Position numbers and translations under genes: made by a program. From Litoditis marina (lineage: Eukaryota > Nematoda > Chromadorea > Rhabditida > Rhabditidae): 64,000 nt of DNA. Where the stretch lies: positions 20,755,027-20,819,026 of the forward strand of contig OZ038437.1 in assembly GCA_964036275.1 (NCBI GenBank). The letters are read 5' to 3'. Under the pieces are notes generated by a model. That model saw only the letters and a program-made list of their open reading frames with translations. It searched no databases and was not told the origin of the DNA. This document shows, piece after piece, positions 20,791 to 34,818 of this stretch (position 1 is the stretch's first letter; every line of letters starts with the position of its first letter).

Positions 20791-22615
20791 CTAGCCGGTC
20801 ACGCGGCTCACGCCGCGTGCCCGTCTAGCGTGCATGTTAGCTATGTTTTGCACCTTTTTTTAAAGTTGTTACCACGTTACTTACTTTTTTTTGAACGTTT
20901 CAAACAGCTTCGAGTTGTTTGACGACTTGACGTCTTCTGGCCTTCAGAATCTTATCTGACGTGATCGTCACTTCGTGAAACAATGTAATCGTAACATTTT
21001 TGGACTCTTTTCTACTTGTTCTGAGAGTTTCAGAAAGTTTGAACGAAGTTCATTTCTGACGTCTTCTGACATTCTGAATATTACTCGTCGTTGCTTAGAA
21101 TTTACATAATCTTCACGTATGACTATACATTACGTGTTGCGATAGTTAGGAGCCTGAAATAAACTATTCGAAAGAACTTGACTTTTTTGCTAGTGAAATG
21201 CTTGGTGTGTGACGTCATCAATTGATGGTTTGATCTTGAAATTTAAAACTACTGTAACTTGGTTCATTTTTCTCCGATGTACCCCGTGTTTGACTTTTTG
21301 AGTTGATCATGAGTAGTGGAATACAATGACACTGAGTTTGGAGTTACCTCTATTTCCATAGCAATTTTAGGCCAAAATCATATTTAATGCGCTAAAAAAA
21401 TCAATAGTTGACCTTTGACCTTAATGCTCTGGCAGTACAATCTTTATTCAATACTGGTCCTGTCCTATGAGTTTCAAGTCGTTCCGATCATTTAGACGAT
21501 CAGGAGAGGCGTGGGAAAATGTTCAGTCCGAGGTAGCTTAAAAGTGAGCCTATTTGCGCCGTATATAGTACGGGTTGGACTTTTAAAACTTGAATAACTC
21601 GAGAACGGCTGAATGGTTTTGCCTAATTTTTCACAATATTTGCCGGTCTATCGACCTTCATCTACGGACAAAATTTGGGTCATACTGCATAAGTTTGGCT
21701 GTTTCACTTTTTTCTAAAAAAACGTATTAAAAAATTATTTTTGAGAAATTAAAAAATCTGTCACATACAAATCGTTTTAATTTGTTATGCGCATCTTATA
21801 CACAAATCTCAGAGATTCAATCACATTTTGAACATGTGCCCCACCAAAATGAATAAAATTTTCTGTTAACTTTTATCAACGCTTACAGAACACCAGTCAT
21901 ATGATATAATGCTTATTGCTTATAAAGTTGACTACCTGACAATCAACTCTATACAGTATAGGAATTAGAAGACAAATGGTTCATGGGAACCTTCTTTTGT
22001 AGCCTCATTTATGAGGTACTACGTTTCCTACTGGAGATCACCAAAAATCGATACTTGATCTTTGATCTTTCATATTGCGAATGTATACTCAGTAGGTCAT
22101 GACACATCTTGTGCCACCATATGAACAGATGAGGACCATTTTAAAACAGTTCGGAAATCTCAAAATGTTCCGGAAATTTCTCAAATCCGGAGGATGTTGC
22201 GAAATTTTCCACGATATTGAGCCAAAAGAAGGGACTTCTGGAGAGTTCAACCAGCCAGAAATTTTAAGGTCATATCATCAACATGGGCGGTATGAGGAAT
22301 GAAAGTCGCAAAAAATTGTACTTTTTTCTAATTCATGTAACTCTTTCCAGAAACGTTTCCGGCAAAAAGCGCTCGATGGAAACATTTGTCTTCAGAATAC
22401 AGGCTTTCATGTGCAGTATCTCCAAAATTTCGCTCTCCAACTTTAGGCCTTAAAAAATCAATAAATCGATAGCATTGATTTTTCTTAGACACCACGACCT
22501 TAGATTTTAGTGACATAATTGATGGTCATACTGTTAGGTCGCTATCGTTAAAAAGTGGATCCCGTACCGTACCGTACCGTCACGTCATTATACACGATTA
22601 TGTATAGGGTGGTGA
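20791..22615 (-). mobile_element. Helitron-like family I-A unit, 1825 bp
   Basis: Complete unit with hairpin 20791-20828. About the right half from 21640, for example ACGTATTAAAAAATT and TTTAATTTGTTATGCGC, is nearly the same as the right half of the next unit, while their left ends are A and B subtypes. This shows patchwork exchange. Heat-shock-like site at 22168-22180. Confidence 0.82.
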
Positions 22616-24424
22616 CTAGCCGGTCACGCGGCTCACGCCGCGTGCCCGTCTAGCTGGGGGGAGACCCCCCAGACCCCCCACGCGTGTAGTCATTTCAAGT
22701 TATTTAGATTAACTTTTTTGGTTCCATGACAACTTGGGTTGTGACGTCTTCTGGCCTTCAGAATCCTATGTGTCGTTGACGTTACATCGTGGAACAATCT
22801 TGTCATGACATCGTTGTCACTAATGGTACTTGTTCTGAGAGTTTCAATACTCTATGGCATTGTTTGTATTTGACGTCTTCTAGCCTTCTGAATATTACTC
22901 GTTGTTACTTAGAATTCATATAGTCTTCACGTGTAGGTATGATTTACGGTTTGCAGTAGCTTCAAGCTTAAAATACACTGTTAAAAAGAACTTGACTTTT
23001 TTGCTAGTGAAATGCTTGGTATGTGACGTCATCAATTGATGGTTTGATCTTGAAACTTAAAACTACTGTAACTTGGTTCATTTTTCTCTGATGTGTCCCG
23101 TGTTTGATTTTTTGAGTTGTTCATGGGTAGTGGAATACAATGACACTAAGTTTGAAGTTACATCTATTTTCATAGCAATTTTAGCACAAAATCATATTTA
23201 TTGCGCTAAAAAAATCAATAGTTGACCTTTGACCTTAATGCTCTGGCAGTACAATCTTTATTCAATACTGGTCCTGTCCTATGAGTTTCAAGACGTTCCG
23301 ATCATTTAGACGGTCAGGAGAGGCGTGGGAAAATGTTGAGTCCGAGGTAGCTTAAAAGTGAGCCTATTTGCGCCGTATATAGTACGGGTTGGACTTTTAA
23401 AACTTGAATAACTCGAGAACGGCTGAATGGTTTTGCTTAATTTTTCACAATATTTGCCGGTCTATCGACCTTCATCTATGGACAAAATTTGGGTCATACT
23501 GCATAAGTTTGGCTGTTTCACTTTTTTCTAAAAAAACGTATTAAAAAATTATTTTTGAGAAATTAAAAAATCTGTCACATACAAATCGTTTTAATTTGTT
23601 ATGCGCATCTTATACACAAATCTCAGAGATTCAATCACATTTTGAACATGTGCCCCACCAAAATGAATGAAATTTTCTGTTAACTTTTATCAACGCTTAC
23701 AGAACACCAGTCATATGATATAATGCTTATTGCTTATAAAGTTGACTACCTGACAATCAACTCTATACAGTATAGGAATTAGAAGACAAATGGTTCATGG
23801 GAACCTTCTTTTGTAGCCTCATTTATGAGGTACTACGTTTCCTACTGGAGATCACCAAAAATCGATACTTGATCTTTGATCTTTCATATTGCGAATGTAT
23901 ACTCAGTAGGTCATGACACATCTTGTGTCACAGTATGAACAGATGAGGACCATTTTAAAACAGTTCGGAAATCTCGAAAAGTTCCGGAAATTTCTCAAAT
24001 CCGGAGGATGTTGCGAATTTTTCCATGATATTGAGCCAAAAGGAGGGACTTCTGGAGAGTTCAACCAGCCAGAAATTTAAAGGTCATATCATCAACATGG
24101 GCGGTATGAGGAATGAAAGTAGCAAAAAATTGTACTTTTTTCTAATTCATGTAACTGTTTCCGGAAACGTTTCCGGCAAAAAGCGCTCGATGGAAACATT
24201 TGGCTTCAGAATACAGGCTTTCATGTAGAGTATCTCCGAAAATTTGCTCTCCATCTTAAGGCCTTAAAAAATCAATAAATCGATAGCATTGATTTTCCTT
24301 AGACACCGCGACTTTAGATTTTAGTGACATAATTGATGGTCATGCTGGTTAGTCGTTATCTTTAAAAAGTGGATCCCGTTATGTACCGTCACGTCATTTA
24401 GTCGTATTATGTATAGGGTGGTGA
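22616..24424 (-). mobile_element. Helitron-like family I-B unit, 1809 bp
   Basis: Complete unit with hairpin 22616-22653 and G/C hairpin. Its right half resembles the neighbour on the left. The recurring ORF, starting near 23912, is cut by a stop in AGAAATTTAAAGG near 24073. Heat-shock-like site at 23982-23994. Confidence 0.82.
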
Positions 24425-26238
24425 CTAGCCGGTCACGCGGCTCACGCCGCGTGCCCGTCTAGCTGGGGGGAGACCCCCCAGACCCCCCACGCGTGTAGTC
24501 ATTTCAAGTTATTTAGATAAACTTTTCTGGTTCCATGACAACTTGGGTTGTGACGTCTTCTGGCCTTCAGAATCCTATGTGTCGTTGACGTTACATCGTG
24601 AAACATTGTCGTCATGACATTGTTGTCACTAATGGTACTTGTTCTGAGAGTTTCCATACTCTATGGCCGTGTTTGTATTTGACGTCTTCTGATATTCTGA
24701 ATATTACTCGTCGTTACTTAGAATTCATATAATCTTCACTTATGACTATACATTACGTGTTGCGATCGTTAGGAGCCTGAAAGAAGTTATTCGAAAGAAC
24801 TTGACTTTTTTGCTAGTGAAATGCTTGGTATGTGACGTCATCAATTGATGGTTTGATCTTGAAACTTAAAACTACTGTAACTTGGTTCATTTTTCTCCGA
24901 TGTATCCCGTGTTTGATTTTTTGAGTTGTTCATGAGTAGTGGAATACAATGACACTAAGTTTGAAGTTACATCTATTTCCATAGCAATTTTAGGCCAAAA
25001 TCGTATTTATTGCGCTAAAAAAATCAATAGTTGACCTTTGACCTTAATGCTCTGGCAGTACAATCTTTATTCAATACTGGTCCTGTCCTATGAGTTTCAA
25101 GTCGTTCCGATCATTTAGACGATCAGGAGAGGCGTGGGAAAATGTTGAGTGCGAGGTAGCTTAAAAGTGAGCCTATTTGCGCCGTATATAGTACGGGTTA
25201 GACTTTCAAAACTTGAATATCTCGAGAACGGCCGAATGGTTTTGCCTAATTTTTTACAATATTTGCCGGTCTATTGACCTTCGTCTATGGACAAAATTTG
25301 GGTCATACTGCATGAGTTTGGCTGTTTCACTTTTTTCTAAAAAAACGTCTTAAAAAATTATTTTTGAGAAATTCAAAAATCTGTTACATACAAATCGTTT
25401 CAATTCTTTATGCGCATCTTATACACAAATCTCAGAGATTCAATCACATTTTGAACATATGCCCCACCAAAATGAATGAAATTTTTTGTTGATTTTTATC
25501 GACGCTTACAGAACACCCGTTATATGTGATAATGTTTATTACTCATAAAGTAGAGTACCTGACAATCAACTCTAAACACTGTAGTAATAAGAAGACAAAT
25601 AGTTCATGGGAACCTTCTTTTGTAGCCTCATTTATGAGGTACTACATTTCATGACGGAGATCACCAAAAATCGATACTTGATCTCTGATCTTTCATATTA
25701 CAAATATATACTCAGTTGGTCATGACACATCTTGTGCCACAATATGAACAGATGAGGATCATTTTAAAACAGTTCGGAAATCTCAAAAAGTCCCGGAAAT
25801 TTCTCAAATCCGCAGGAAGTTGCGAAATTTTCCACGATATTGAGCCAATAGAAGGGACTTCTGGAGAGTTCAACCAGCTAGAAAATTTGAGGTCATATCA
25901 TCAACATGAGCGGTATGAGGAATGAAAGTAGCAAAAAATTGTACTTTTTTCTAATTCATGTAACTGTTTCCGGAAACGTTTCCGGCAAAAAGCGCTCGAT
26001 GGAAACATTTGGCTTCAGAATACAGGCTTTCATGTGGAGTATCTCCAAAAATTCGCTCTCCATCTTAAGGCCTTAAAAAATCAATAAATCGATAGCATTG
26101 ATTTTCCTTAGACACCACGACCTTAGATTTTAGTGACATAATTGATGGTCATGATGGTTAGTCGTTATCGTTAAAAAATGGATCCCGTACCGTACCGTAC
26201 CGTTACGTCATTTAGCACGATTATCTATAGGGTGGTGA
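24425..26238 (-). mobile_element. Helitron-like family I-B unit, 1814 bp (copy 2 of 3)
   Basis: Same length as, and seemingly identical to, 10427-12240 and 36622-38435 over the stretches compared, including the damaged heat-shock-like site (CCCGGAAATTTC near 25791). It sits 13,998 bases after copy 1. Confidence 0.83.
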
Positions 26239-28058
26239 CTAGCCGGTCACGCGGCTCACGCCGCGTGCCCGTCTAGCGTGTATGTTAGCTATGTTTTGCA
26301 ACTTTATTTAAAGTTCTTACCACGTCACTTACTTTTTTTTGAACGTTTCAAACAGCTTCGAGTAGTTTGACGACTTGACGTCTTCTGGCCTTCAGAATCT
26401 TATCTGACGTGATCGTCACTTCGTGAAACAATGCAATCGTAACATTTTTGGACTCTTTCCTACTTGTTCTGAGAGTTTCAGAAAGTTTGAACGAAGTTCA
26501 TTTCTGACGTCTTCTGACATTCTGAATATTACTCGTCGTTGCTTAGAATTCATACAGTCTTTACGTTTGGGTATACACTACGTGTTGCGGTAGTTAGGAG
26601 CCTGAAATGAACTATTCGAAAGAACTTGACTTTTTTGCTAGTGAAATGCTTGGTATGTGACGTCATCAATTGATGGTTTGATCTTGAAACTTAAAACTAC
26701 TATAACTTGGTTCATTTTTCTCCTATGTGCCCCGTGTTTGACTTTTTGAGTTGTTCATGAGTAGTGGAATACAATGACACTAAGTTTGAAGTTACATCTA
26801 TTTCCATAGCAATTTTAGGCCAAAATCATATTTATTGCTCTAAAAAAATCAATAGTTGACCTTTGACCTTAATGCTCTGGCAGTACAATCTTTATTCAAT
26901 ACTGGTCCTGTCCTATGAGTTTCAAGTCGTTCCGATCATTTAGACGATCAGGAGAGGCGTGGGAAAATGTTGAGTCCGAGGTAGCTTAAAAGTGAGCCTA
27001 TTTGCGCCGTATATAGTACGGGTCGGACTTTTAAAACTTGAATAACTCGAGAGCGGCTGAATGGTTTCGCTTAATTTTTTACAATGTTTGCCGGTCTATC
27101 ACCCTCCGTCTATGGACAAAATTTGGGTCATACTGCATGAGTTTGGCTGTTTCACTTTTTTCTAAAAAACCGTCTTAAAAAATTATTTTTGAGAAATTCA
27201 AAAATCTGTTACATACAAATTGTTTCAATTTTTTATGCGCATCTTATACACAAATCTCAGATATTCAATCACATTTTGAACATGTGCCCCACCAAAATGA
27301 AAGAATTTTTTTGTTCATTTTTATCAACGCTTACAGAACACCCATTATATGCTGTATTGTCTATTGCTCGTGAAGTAAAGTACCTGACAATCAACTCTAT
27401 ACAGTATAGAAATTTGAAAACATATAATTGATGGAAACCGTCTTTTGTAGCCTCATTTATGAGGTACTATGTTTCATAACGGAGATCACCAAAAATCGAT
27501 ACTTGATCTTTGATCTTCCATATTGAAAATGTATACTCAGTAGGTCATGACACATCTTGTGCTGCAATATGAACAGGTGAGGACCATTTTCAAACAGTTC
27601 GGAAATCCCAAAAAGTTCCGGAAATTTCTCAAATCCGGAGGAAGTTGCGAAATTTTCCACGATATTGAGCCAAAAGAAGGCACTTCTGGAGAGTTCAACC
27701 AGCTAGAAATTTTAAGGTCATATCATCAACATGGGCGGTATGAGGAATGAAAGTAGTAAAAAATTGTACTTTTTTGTAATTCATGTAACTGTTTCCGGAA
27801 ACGTTTCCGGCAAAAAGCGCTCGATGGAAACATTTGTCTTCAGAATACAGGCTTTCATGTGGAGTATCTCCAAAATTTCACTGTCCAACTTAAGGCCTTA
27901 AAAAATCAATAAATCGATAGCATTGATTTTCCTTAGACACCGCGACCTTAGATTTTAGTGACATAATTGATGGTCATACTGGTTAGTGCTCATCGTTCAG
28001 GTCAGGGTCTCGTACCGTCCCGTCACGTCATTTAGTCGAATTATGTATAGGGTGGTGA
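26239..28058 (-). mobile_element. Helitron-like family I-A unit, 1820 bp
   Basis: Complete unit with hairpin 26239-26276 and right end TATAGGGTGGTGA. Heat-shock-like site at 27616-27628. The conserved block, DR1 and TGACGTCA are all present. Confidence 0.82.
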
Positions 28059-28096
28059 CTAGCCGGTCCCGCGGCTGACGCCGCGGGCCCGTCTAC
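28059..28096 (-). repeat. Helitron 3' hairpin, C:G class (representative)
   Basis: Left arm CTAGCCGGTCCCGCGGC, loop TGAC, right arm GCCGCGGGCCCGTCTAC. Other copies begin at 6934 (loop TAAC) and 56769, with an outer-stem variant at 62229. Position 11 is C:G. The inner end is CTAC, so only the outer, terminal CTAG is kept in three of the four. Confidence 0.85.
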
Positions 28097-28483
28097 CTGG
28101 GGGGGAGACCCCCCCAGACCCCCCTACGCTCACAGTTATTTAGTAGGTTGCAAAATGTAACATATTTTTCGAATTTATTGTAGGTCATAAAAAATCAATA
28201 AATCGATATTATCGATTTTACCTAATTAGAAGTCATGTTTATTTTTGGAGGTGTACACACTCCATAAGTTTCATGACAATTGGTCAAGTCGTTCTCAAAT
28301 GGCAGAGGGCACAAAATCCTTACTGTCAATTGAAAAACATCATAAAAAATCGATAAGTCGATATAAAATGAATCGCCTGGATGGAAACTTTTTGTTTGTT
28401 TAGTAGTATCACTTACTTCGATATCGTGGCAATCGAGCAAATTTGAAAATTTCAGAACTGACTTTTTCATTTAGTAAGGGTGA
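28059..28483 (-). mobile_element. 425-bp Helitron-like mini-element
   Basis: It has a C:G-class hairpin at the left (28059-28096, loop TGAC, inner CTAG changed to CTAC), a G7/C7 hairpin, and a 5' end TAGTAAGGGTGA (minus strand TCACCCTTACTA). The interior, with AAATCGATA/TATCGATTT and AGTCATGTTTATTT, resembles families IV and V (near 62730) rather than family I. Both termini are present, so it may be a compact element and not a fragment. Confidence 0.72.
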
Positions 28484-29988
28484 TGCCAAAGGTCAGAAAA
28501 ACCACTTTCCCGTGAAGCAATCTGTCTCGTGTTTCGATGAAAAGTTGGAGATCCAGAGTAGAAAGTTACTTACCAAGTTTGGTTATGATAGCTAAATGCT
28601 TCTTAGAGTTATGCAATTTTTTCGATTTTCCAACTGTTTGATGACGTCATCAGAAAATGAAAAACACAAATTGTAAAAATCGGTTTTTTCATTGTAGAAT
28701 TGTATTGAGAATACTCACTTGATATTGGCAAAAAGATAAGTAAACTATATTATTGACAAACAGTTGATTTACGTACTTACCCGATATCTATTTTTTTTCT
28801 AAAAAAACGTCTTAAAAAATTATTTTTGAGAAATTCAAAAATCTGTCACATACAAACTGTTTCAATTCTTTATGCGCATCTTATACACAAATCTCAGAGA
28901 TGTAATCACATTTTGAACATGTGCCCCACCGAAATGAATGAAATGTTTTGTTGATGATTATAAACGCTTACAGGGGACTTGTCATGGAAGATGAAATGTA
29001 TTTGCTTACAAATCTGAACACCTTACTATTGAGTCTATCTTATCTTACAATTGAGAACGGAACGACTAATGATAACCCTATTTTGTAGCACCATTTTTGA
29101 GGTACAATGTTTCATTATAGAGATCACTAAAAATCGATACTTGATCTTTGATCTTTCATATTGCCAAAGTATACTCAGTTGGTCATGACACACCTTTTGC
29201 CACAATTTGATCGAGTCAGGACCATTTTCAAACAGTTCGGAAATTCCGTTCAGTTCCGGAAATCTCACCTTCCTTCCCCCTTCAAAACCGGATAGCTTTC
29301 TCTTTGTGGGGAATGTGTGAGTGTCTCGACTTATTCTCATGGATCGAAGTTTGACAACCATATCATCAACGTAGGCGGTATAAGAAACGAAAAAAACTGA
29401 GAAATACACTTTTTTGTAATTGCTGTAACTGTTTGCGGAAATTTTTCCGGCAAAAACGCCTCGACAGAAAGTCTTAGATTTGATAGTAGATCATTCTGTG
29501 AAGATAACTCTGAAATTTTGTTCCCATATTTGAGATCATAAAAAATCAATAAATCAATATTTTGACTAATCCTTGGACACGGCGACCTTATATTTTGGTG
29601 ACACAATTTTTGGTCATAATGGTTAGGCTCTCCGCCGGAAAGTCAGTTTTTTTTCCAGAAACCAAGATTTCCCCGGGGGTAGAGTAACTTTATTCATCGA
29701 CACGTAGCAGTTTAGGGGAATTTGTATTCAAGTAGGGAAATTTTAGCACTCTGTCTCAAACGCCGATGTAGAAGATCCGTACACGTTGAATAGGTGAAAA
29801 GTGTCAAATAAGCGAGTTTTGAAAATCGTTTTTTGATCATTAAAAATCTAATTGTAAATATTTCGAACTAAAAAAGCGCAATGCAACGCTTTGGAGTCAT
29901 TGCCATGGTTTGGCGTATTGAGCATCTTGTCATCATGTCATGAGGTTCCACGTTATGGGACCTTACACGATTATGTATAGGGTGGTAA
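28484..29988 (-). mobile_element. Helitron-like family III unit, 1505 bp (tandem copy 1)
   Basis: First of three consecutive near-identical units. It begins TGCCAAAGGTCAG straight after the mini-element's TC end and finishes GGTGGTAA. TGATGACGTCATCA is at 28639-28652. Minus-strand ORFs of 124 and 89 codons recur in all three copies at 1505/1510-base spacing; identity of the copies explains this without coding selection. Confidence 0.8.
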
Positions 29989-31498
29989 TGCCAAAGGTCA
30001 GAAAAACCACTTTCCCGTGAAGCAATCTGTCTCGTGTTTCGATGAAAAGTTGGAGATCCAGAGTAGAAAGTTACTTACCAAGTTTGGTTATGATAGCTAA
30101 ATGCTTCTTAGAGTTATGCAATTTTTTCGATTTTCCAACTGTTTGATGACGTCATCAGAAAATGAAAAACACAAATTGTAAAAATCGGTTTTTTCATTGT
30201 AGAATTGTATTGAGAATACTCACTTGATATTGGCAAAAAGATAAGTAAACTATATTATTGACAAACAGTTGATTTACGTACTTACCCGATATCTATTTTT
30301 TTTCTAAAAAAACGTCTTAAAAAATTATTTTTGAGAAATTCAAAAATCTGTCACATACAAACTGTTTCAATTCTTTATGCGCATCTTATACACAAATCTC
30401 AGAGATGTAATCACATTTTGAACATGTGCCCCACCGAAATGAATGAAATGTTTTGTTGATGATTATAAACGCTTACAGGGGACTTGTCATGGAAGATGAA
30501 ATGTATTTGCTTACAAATCTGAACACCTTACTATTGAGTCTATCTTATCTTACAATTGAGAACGGAACGACTAATGATAACCCTATTTTGTAGCACCATT
30601 TTTGAGGTACAATGTTTCATTATAGAGATCACTAAAAATCGATACTTGATCTTTGATCTTTCATATTGCCAAAGTATACTCAGTTGGTCATGACACACCT
30701 TTTGCCACAATTTGATCGAGTCAGGACCATTTTCAAACAGTTCGGAAATTCCGTTCAGTTCCGGAAATCTCACCTTCCTTCCCCCTTCAAAACCGGATAG
30801 CTTTCTCTTTGTGGGGAATGTGTGAGTGTCTCGACTTATTCTCATGGATCGAAGTTTGACAACCATATCATCAACGTAGGCGGTATAAGAAACGAAAAAA
30901 ACTGAGAAATACACTTTTTTGTAATTGCTGTAACTGTTTGCGGAAATTTTTCCGGCAAAAACGCCTCGACAGAAAGTCTTAGATTTGATAGTAGATCATT
31001 CTGTGAAGATAACTCTGAAATTTTGTTCCCATATTTGAGATCATAAAAAATCAATAAATCAATATTTTGACTAATCCTTGGACACGGCGACCTTATATTT
31101 TGGTGACACAATTTTTGGTCATAATGGTTAGGCTCTCCGCCGGAAAGTCAGTTTTTTTTCCAGAAACCAAGATTTCCCCGGGGGTAGAGTAACTTTATTC
31201 ATCGACACGTAGCAGTTTAGGGGAATTTGTATTCAAGTAGGGAAATTTTAGCACTCTGTCTCAAACGCCGATGTAGAAGATCCGTACACGTTGAATAGGT
31301 GAAAAGTGTCAAATAAGCGAGTTTTGAAAATCGTTTTTTGATCATTAAAAATCTAATTGTAAATATTTCGAACTAAAAAAGCGCAATGCAACGCTTTGGA
31401 GTCATTGCCATGGTTTGGCGTATTGAGCATCTTGTCATCATGTCATGAGGTTCCACGTTATGGGACCTTACCTTACACGATTATGTATAGGGTGGTAA
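29989..31498 (-). mobile_element. Helitron-like family III unit, 1510 bp (tandem copy 2)
   Basis: Same as the unit before it, apart from a 5-base insertion near the right end (GGACCTTACCTTACACG instead of GGACCTTACACG). The tiny difference shows very recent duplication. Confidence 0.8.
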
Positions 31499-33003
31499 TG
31501 CCAAAGGTCAGAAAAACCACTTTCCCGTGAAGCAATCTGTCTCGTGTTTCGATGAAAAGTTGGAGATCCAGAGTAGAAAGTTACTTACCAAGTTTGGTTA
31601 TGATAGCTAAATGCTTCTTAGAGTTATGCAATTTTTTCGATTTTCCAACTGTTTGATGACGTCATCAGAAAATGAAAAACACAAATTGTAAAAATCGGTT
31701 TTTTCATTGTAGAATTGTATTGAGAATACTCACTTGATATTGGCAAAAAGATAAGTAAACTATATTATTGACAAACAGTTGATTTACGTACTTACCCGAT
31801 ATCTATTTTTTTTCTAAAAAAACGTCTTAAAAAATTATTTTTGAGAAATTCAAAAATCTGTCACATACAAACTGTTTCAATTCTTTATGCGCATCTTATA
31901 CACAAATCTCAGAGATGTAATCACATTTTGAACATGTGCCCCACCGAAATGAATGAAATGTTTTGTTGATGATTATAAACGCTTACAGGGGACTTGTCAT
32001 GGAAGATGAAATGTATTTGCTTACAAATCTGAACACCTTACTATTGAGTCTATCTTATCTTACAATTGAGAACGGAACGACTAATGATAACCCTATTTTG
32101 TAGCACCATTTTTGAGGTACAATGTTTCATTATAGAGATCACTAAAAATCGATACTTGATCTTTGATCTTTCATATTGCCAAAGTATACTCAGTTGGTCA
32201 TGACACACCTTTTGCCACAATTTGATCGAGTCAGGACCATTTTCAAACAGTTCGGAAATTCCGTTCAGTTCCGGAAATCTCACCTTCCTTCCCCCTTCAA
32301 AACCGGATAGCTTTCTCTTTGTGGGGAATGTGTGAGTGTCTCGACTTATTCTCATGGATCGAAGTTTGACAACCATATCATCAACGTAGGCGGTATAAGA
32401 AACGAAAAAAACTGAGAAATACACTTTTTTGTAATTGCTGTAACTGTTTGCGGAAATTTTTCCGGCAAAAACGCCTCGACAGAAAGTCTTAGATTTGATA
32501 GTAGATCATTCTGTGAAGATAACTCTGAAATTTTGTTCCCATATTTGAGATCATAAAAAATCAATAAATCAATATTTTGACTAATCCTTGGACACGGCGA
32601 CCTTATATTTTGGTGACACAATTTTTGGTCATAATGGTTAGGCTCTCCGCCGGAAAGTCAGTTTTTTTTCCAGAAACCAAGATTTCCCCGGGGGTAGAGT
32701 AACTTTATTCATCGACACGTAGCAGTTTAGGGGAATTTGTATTCAAGTAGGGAAATTTTAGCACTCTGTCTCAAACGCCGATGTAGAAGATCCGTACACG
32801 TTGAATAGGTGAAAAGTGTCAAATAAGCGAGTTTTGAAAATCGTTTTTTGATCATTAAAAATCTAATTGTAAATATTTCGAACTAAAAAAGCGCAATGCA
32901 ACGCTTTGGAGTCATTGCCATGGTTTGGCGTATTGAGCATCTTGTCATCATGTCATGAGGTTCCACGTTATGGGACCTTACACGATTATGTATAGGGTGG
33001 TAA
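31499..33003 (-). mobile_element. Helitron-like family III unit, 1505 bp (tandem copy 3)
   Basis: Third near-identical copy. Its right end GGTGGTAA is joined to a family I hairpin at 33004 instead of another TGCC start, so the same 5' end meets two kinds of 3' end within one tract. Confidence 0.8.
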
Positions 33004-34818
33004 CTAGCCGGTCACGCGGCTCACGCCGCGTGCCCGTCTAGCGTGCATGTTAGCTATGTTTTGCAACTTTACTTACAGTTGTTGTCACGTTTCGTACTTT
33101 TTTTGAACGTTTCGAACAGCTTCGAGTAGTTTGGCGACTTGACGTCTTCTGGCCTTTAGAATCTTATATGACGTGATCGTCACTTCGTGAACCAATGTAA
33201 TCGTAACATTTTTGGACTCTTTCCTACTTGTTCTGAGAGTTTCAGAAAGTTTTAACGAAGTTCATTTCTGACGTCTTCTGACATTCTGAATATTACTCGT
33301 CGTTACTTAGAATTCATATAGTCTTCACGTATAAGTATGATCTACGGTTTGCAATGGCTTTAAGCTTGAAATAAACTATTCGAAAGAACTTGACTTTCTT
33401 GCTAGTGAAATGCTTGGTATGTGACGTCATCAATTGATGGTTTGATCTTGAAACTTAAAACTACTGTAGCTTGGTTCATTTTTCTCAGATGTACGCCGTG
33501 TTTGACTTTTCGCGTTGTTCATGAGTAGTGGAATACAATGACTTTAAGCTTGTGAATTTATCCATTTCCATAACGATTTTAGGCCAAAATCATATTCAAT
33601 GCGCTGAAAAAATCAATAGTTGACCTTTGACCTTAATGCTCTGGCAGTACAATCTTTATCCAATACTGGTCCGTTCCTATGAGTTTCAAGTCGTTCCCAT
33701 CATTTAGACGGTTAGGAGAGGCGTGGGAAAATGTTGAATCCGAGGTAGCTGAAAAGTGAGCCTATTTGCACCGTATATAGTACGGGTCGGACCTTTAAAA
33801 CTTGAATAACTCGAGAACGGCTGAATGGTTTTGCCTAATTTTCCACATTATTTGCCGGTCTATTGACCTCCGTCTATGGACAAAATTTGGGACATACTGC
33901 ATGAGTTTGGCTGTTTCACTTTTTTCTAAAAAAAACGTCTTAAAAAATTATTTTTGAGAAATTCAAAAATATGTCACATACAAACTGTTTCAACTCTTCA
34001 TGCGCATCTTATACACGAATCTCAGAGTTTCAATCACATTTTGAACATATGTTCCACCAAAATGAATGAAATTTTTTGTTGCTTTTTATTGACGCTTACA
34101 GAACACCCGTTATATGCGATAATGTTTATTACCCATAAAGTAGAGTACCTCACAATTAACTCCATACACTATAGGAATTAGAAGACAAATAGTTCACGGG
34201 AACCTTCTTTTGTAGCCTCATTTATGAGGTACTACGTTTCATAACGGAGATCACCAAAAATCGATACTTGATCTTTGATCTTTCATATTGCTAATGTATA
34301 CTCAGTACGTCATGACACATCTTGTGCCACAACATGAAAAGATGAGGACCATTTTAAAACAGTTCGGAAATCCCAAAATATTCCGGAAATTTCTCAAATC
34401 CGGAGGAAGTTGGGAAATTTTCCACGATATTGAGCCAATAGTAGCGACTTCTGAAGAGTTCAACCAGCCAGAAATTTTACGATCATATCTACAACATACG
34501 CGGTATGAGGAATGAAAGTAGCAGAAAATTGTACTTTTTTCTAATTCATGTAACTGTTTCCGGAAACGTTTCCGGCAAAAAGCCTTCCATGGAAACTTTC
34601 GTCTTCAGTAGACAGGCTTTCAGGTGCAGTAACTCCAAAAATTCACTCTCCAACTTAAGGCCTTAAAAAATCAATAAATCGATAACATTGATTTTCCTTA
34701 GACACCGCGACCTTAGATTTTAGTGACATAATTGATGGTCATGGTGGTTAGGGCTGATCGTTCCATGAAAAGTCCCGTACCGTTACGTCATTTAGTCGAG
34801 TTCGGTATGGGGTGGTGA
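33004..34818 (-). mobile_element. Helitron-like family I-A unit, 1815 bp, more diverged
   Basis: Complete unit with hairpin 33004-33041. It has more private changes than its neighbours (GCACCGTATATAG in the conserved block, GTACGCCGTGTTTGAC, AAACGTCTT with an extra A), so it may be an older copy. Heat-shock-like site intact at 34381-34393. Confidence 0.8.

Noticed and set aside
29035..29409. Minus-strand 124- and 89-codon ORFs repeated in the family III triplet
   Set aside because: They recur only because the three units are near-identical. They have no recognisable domain, and equivalents in the older unit at 17471-18976 are not intact.
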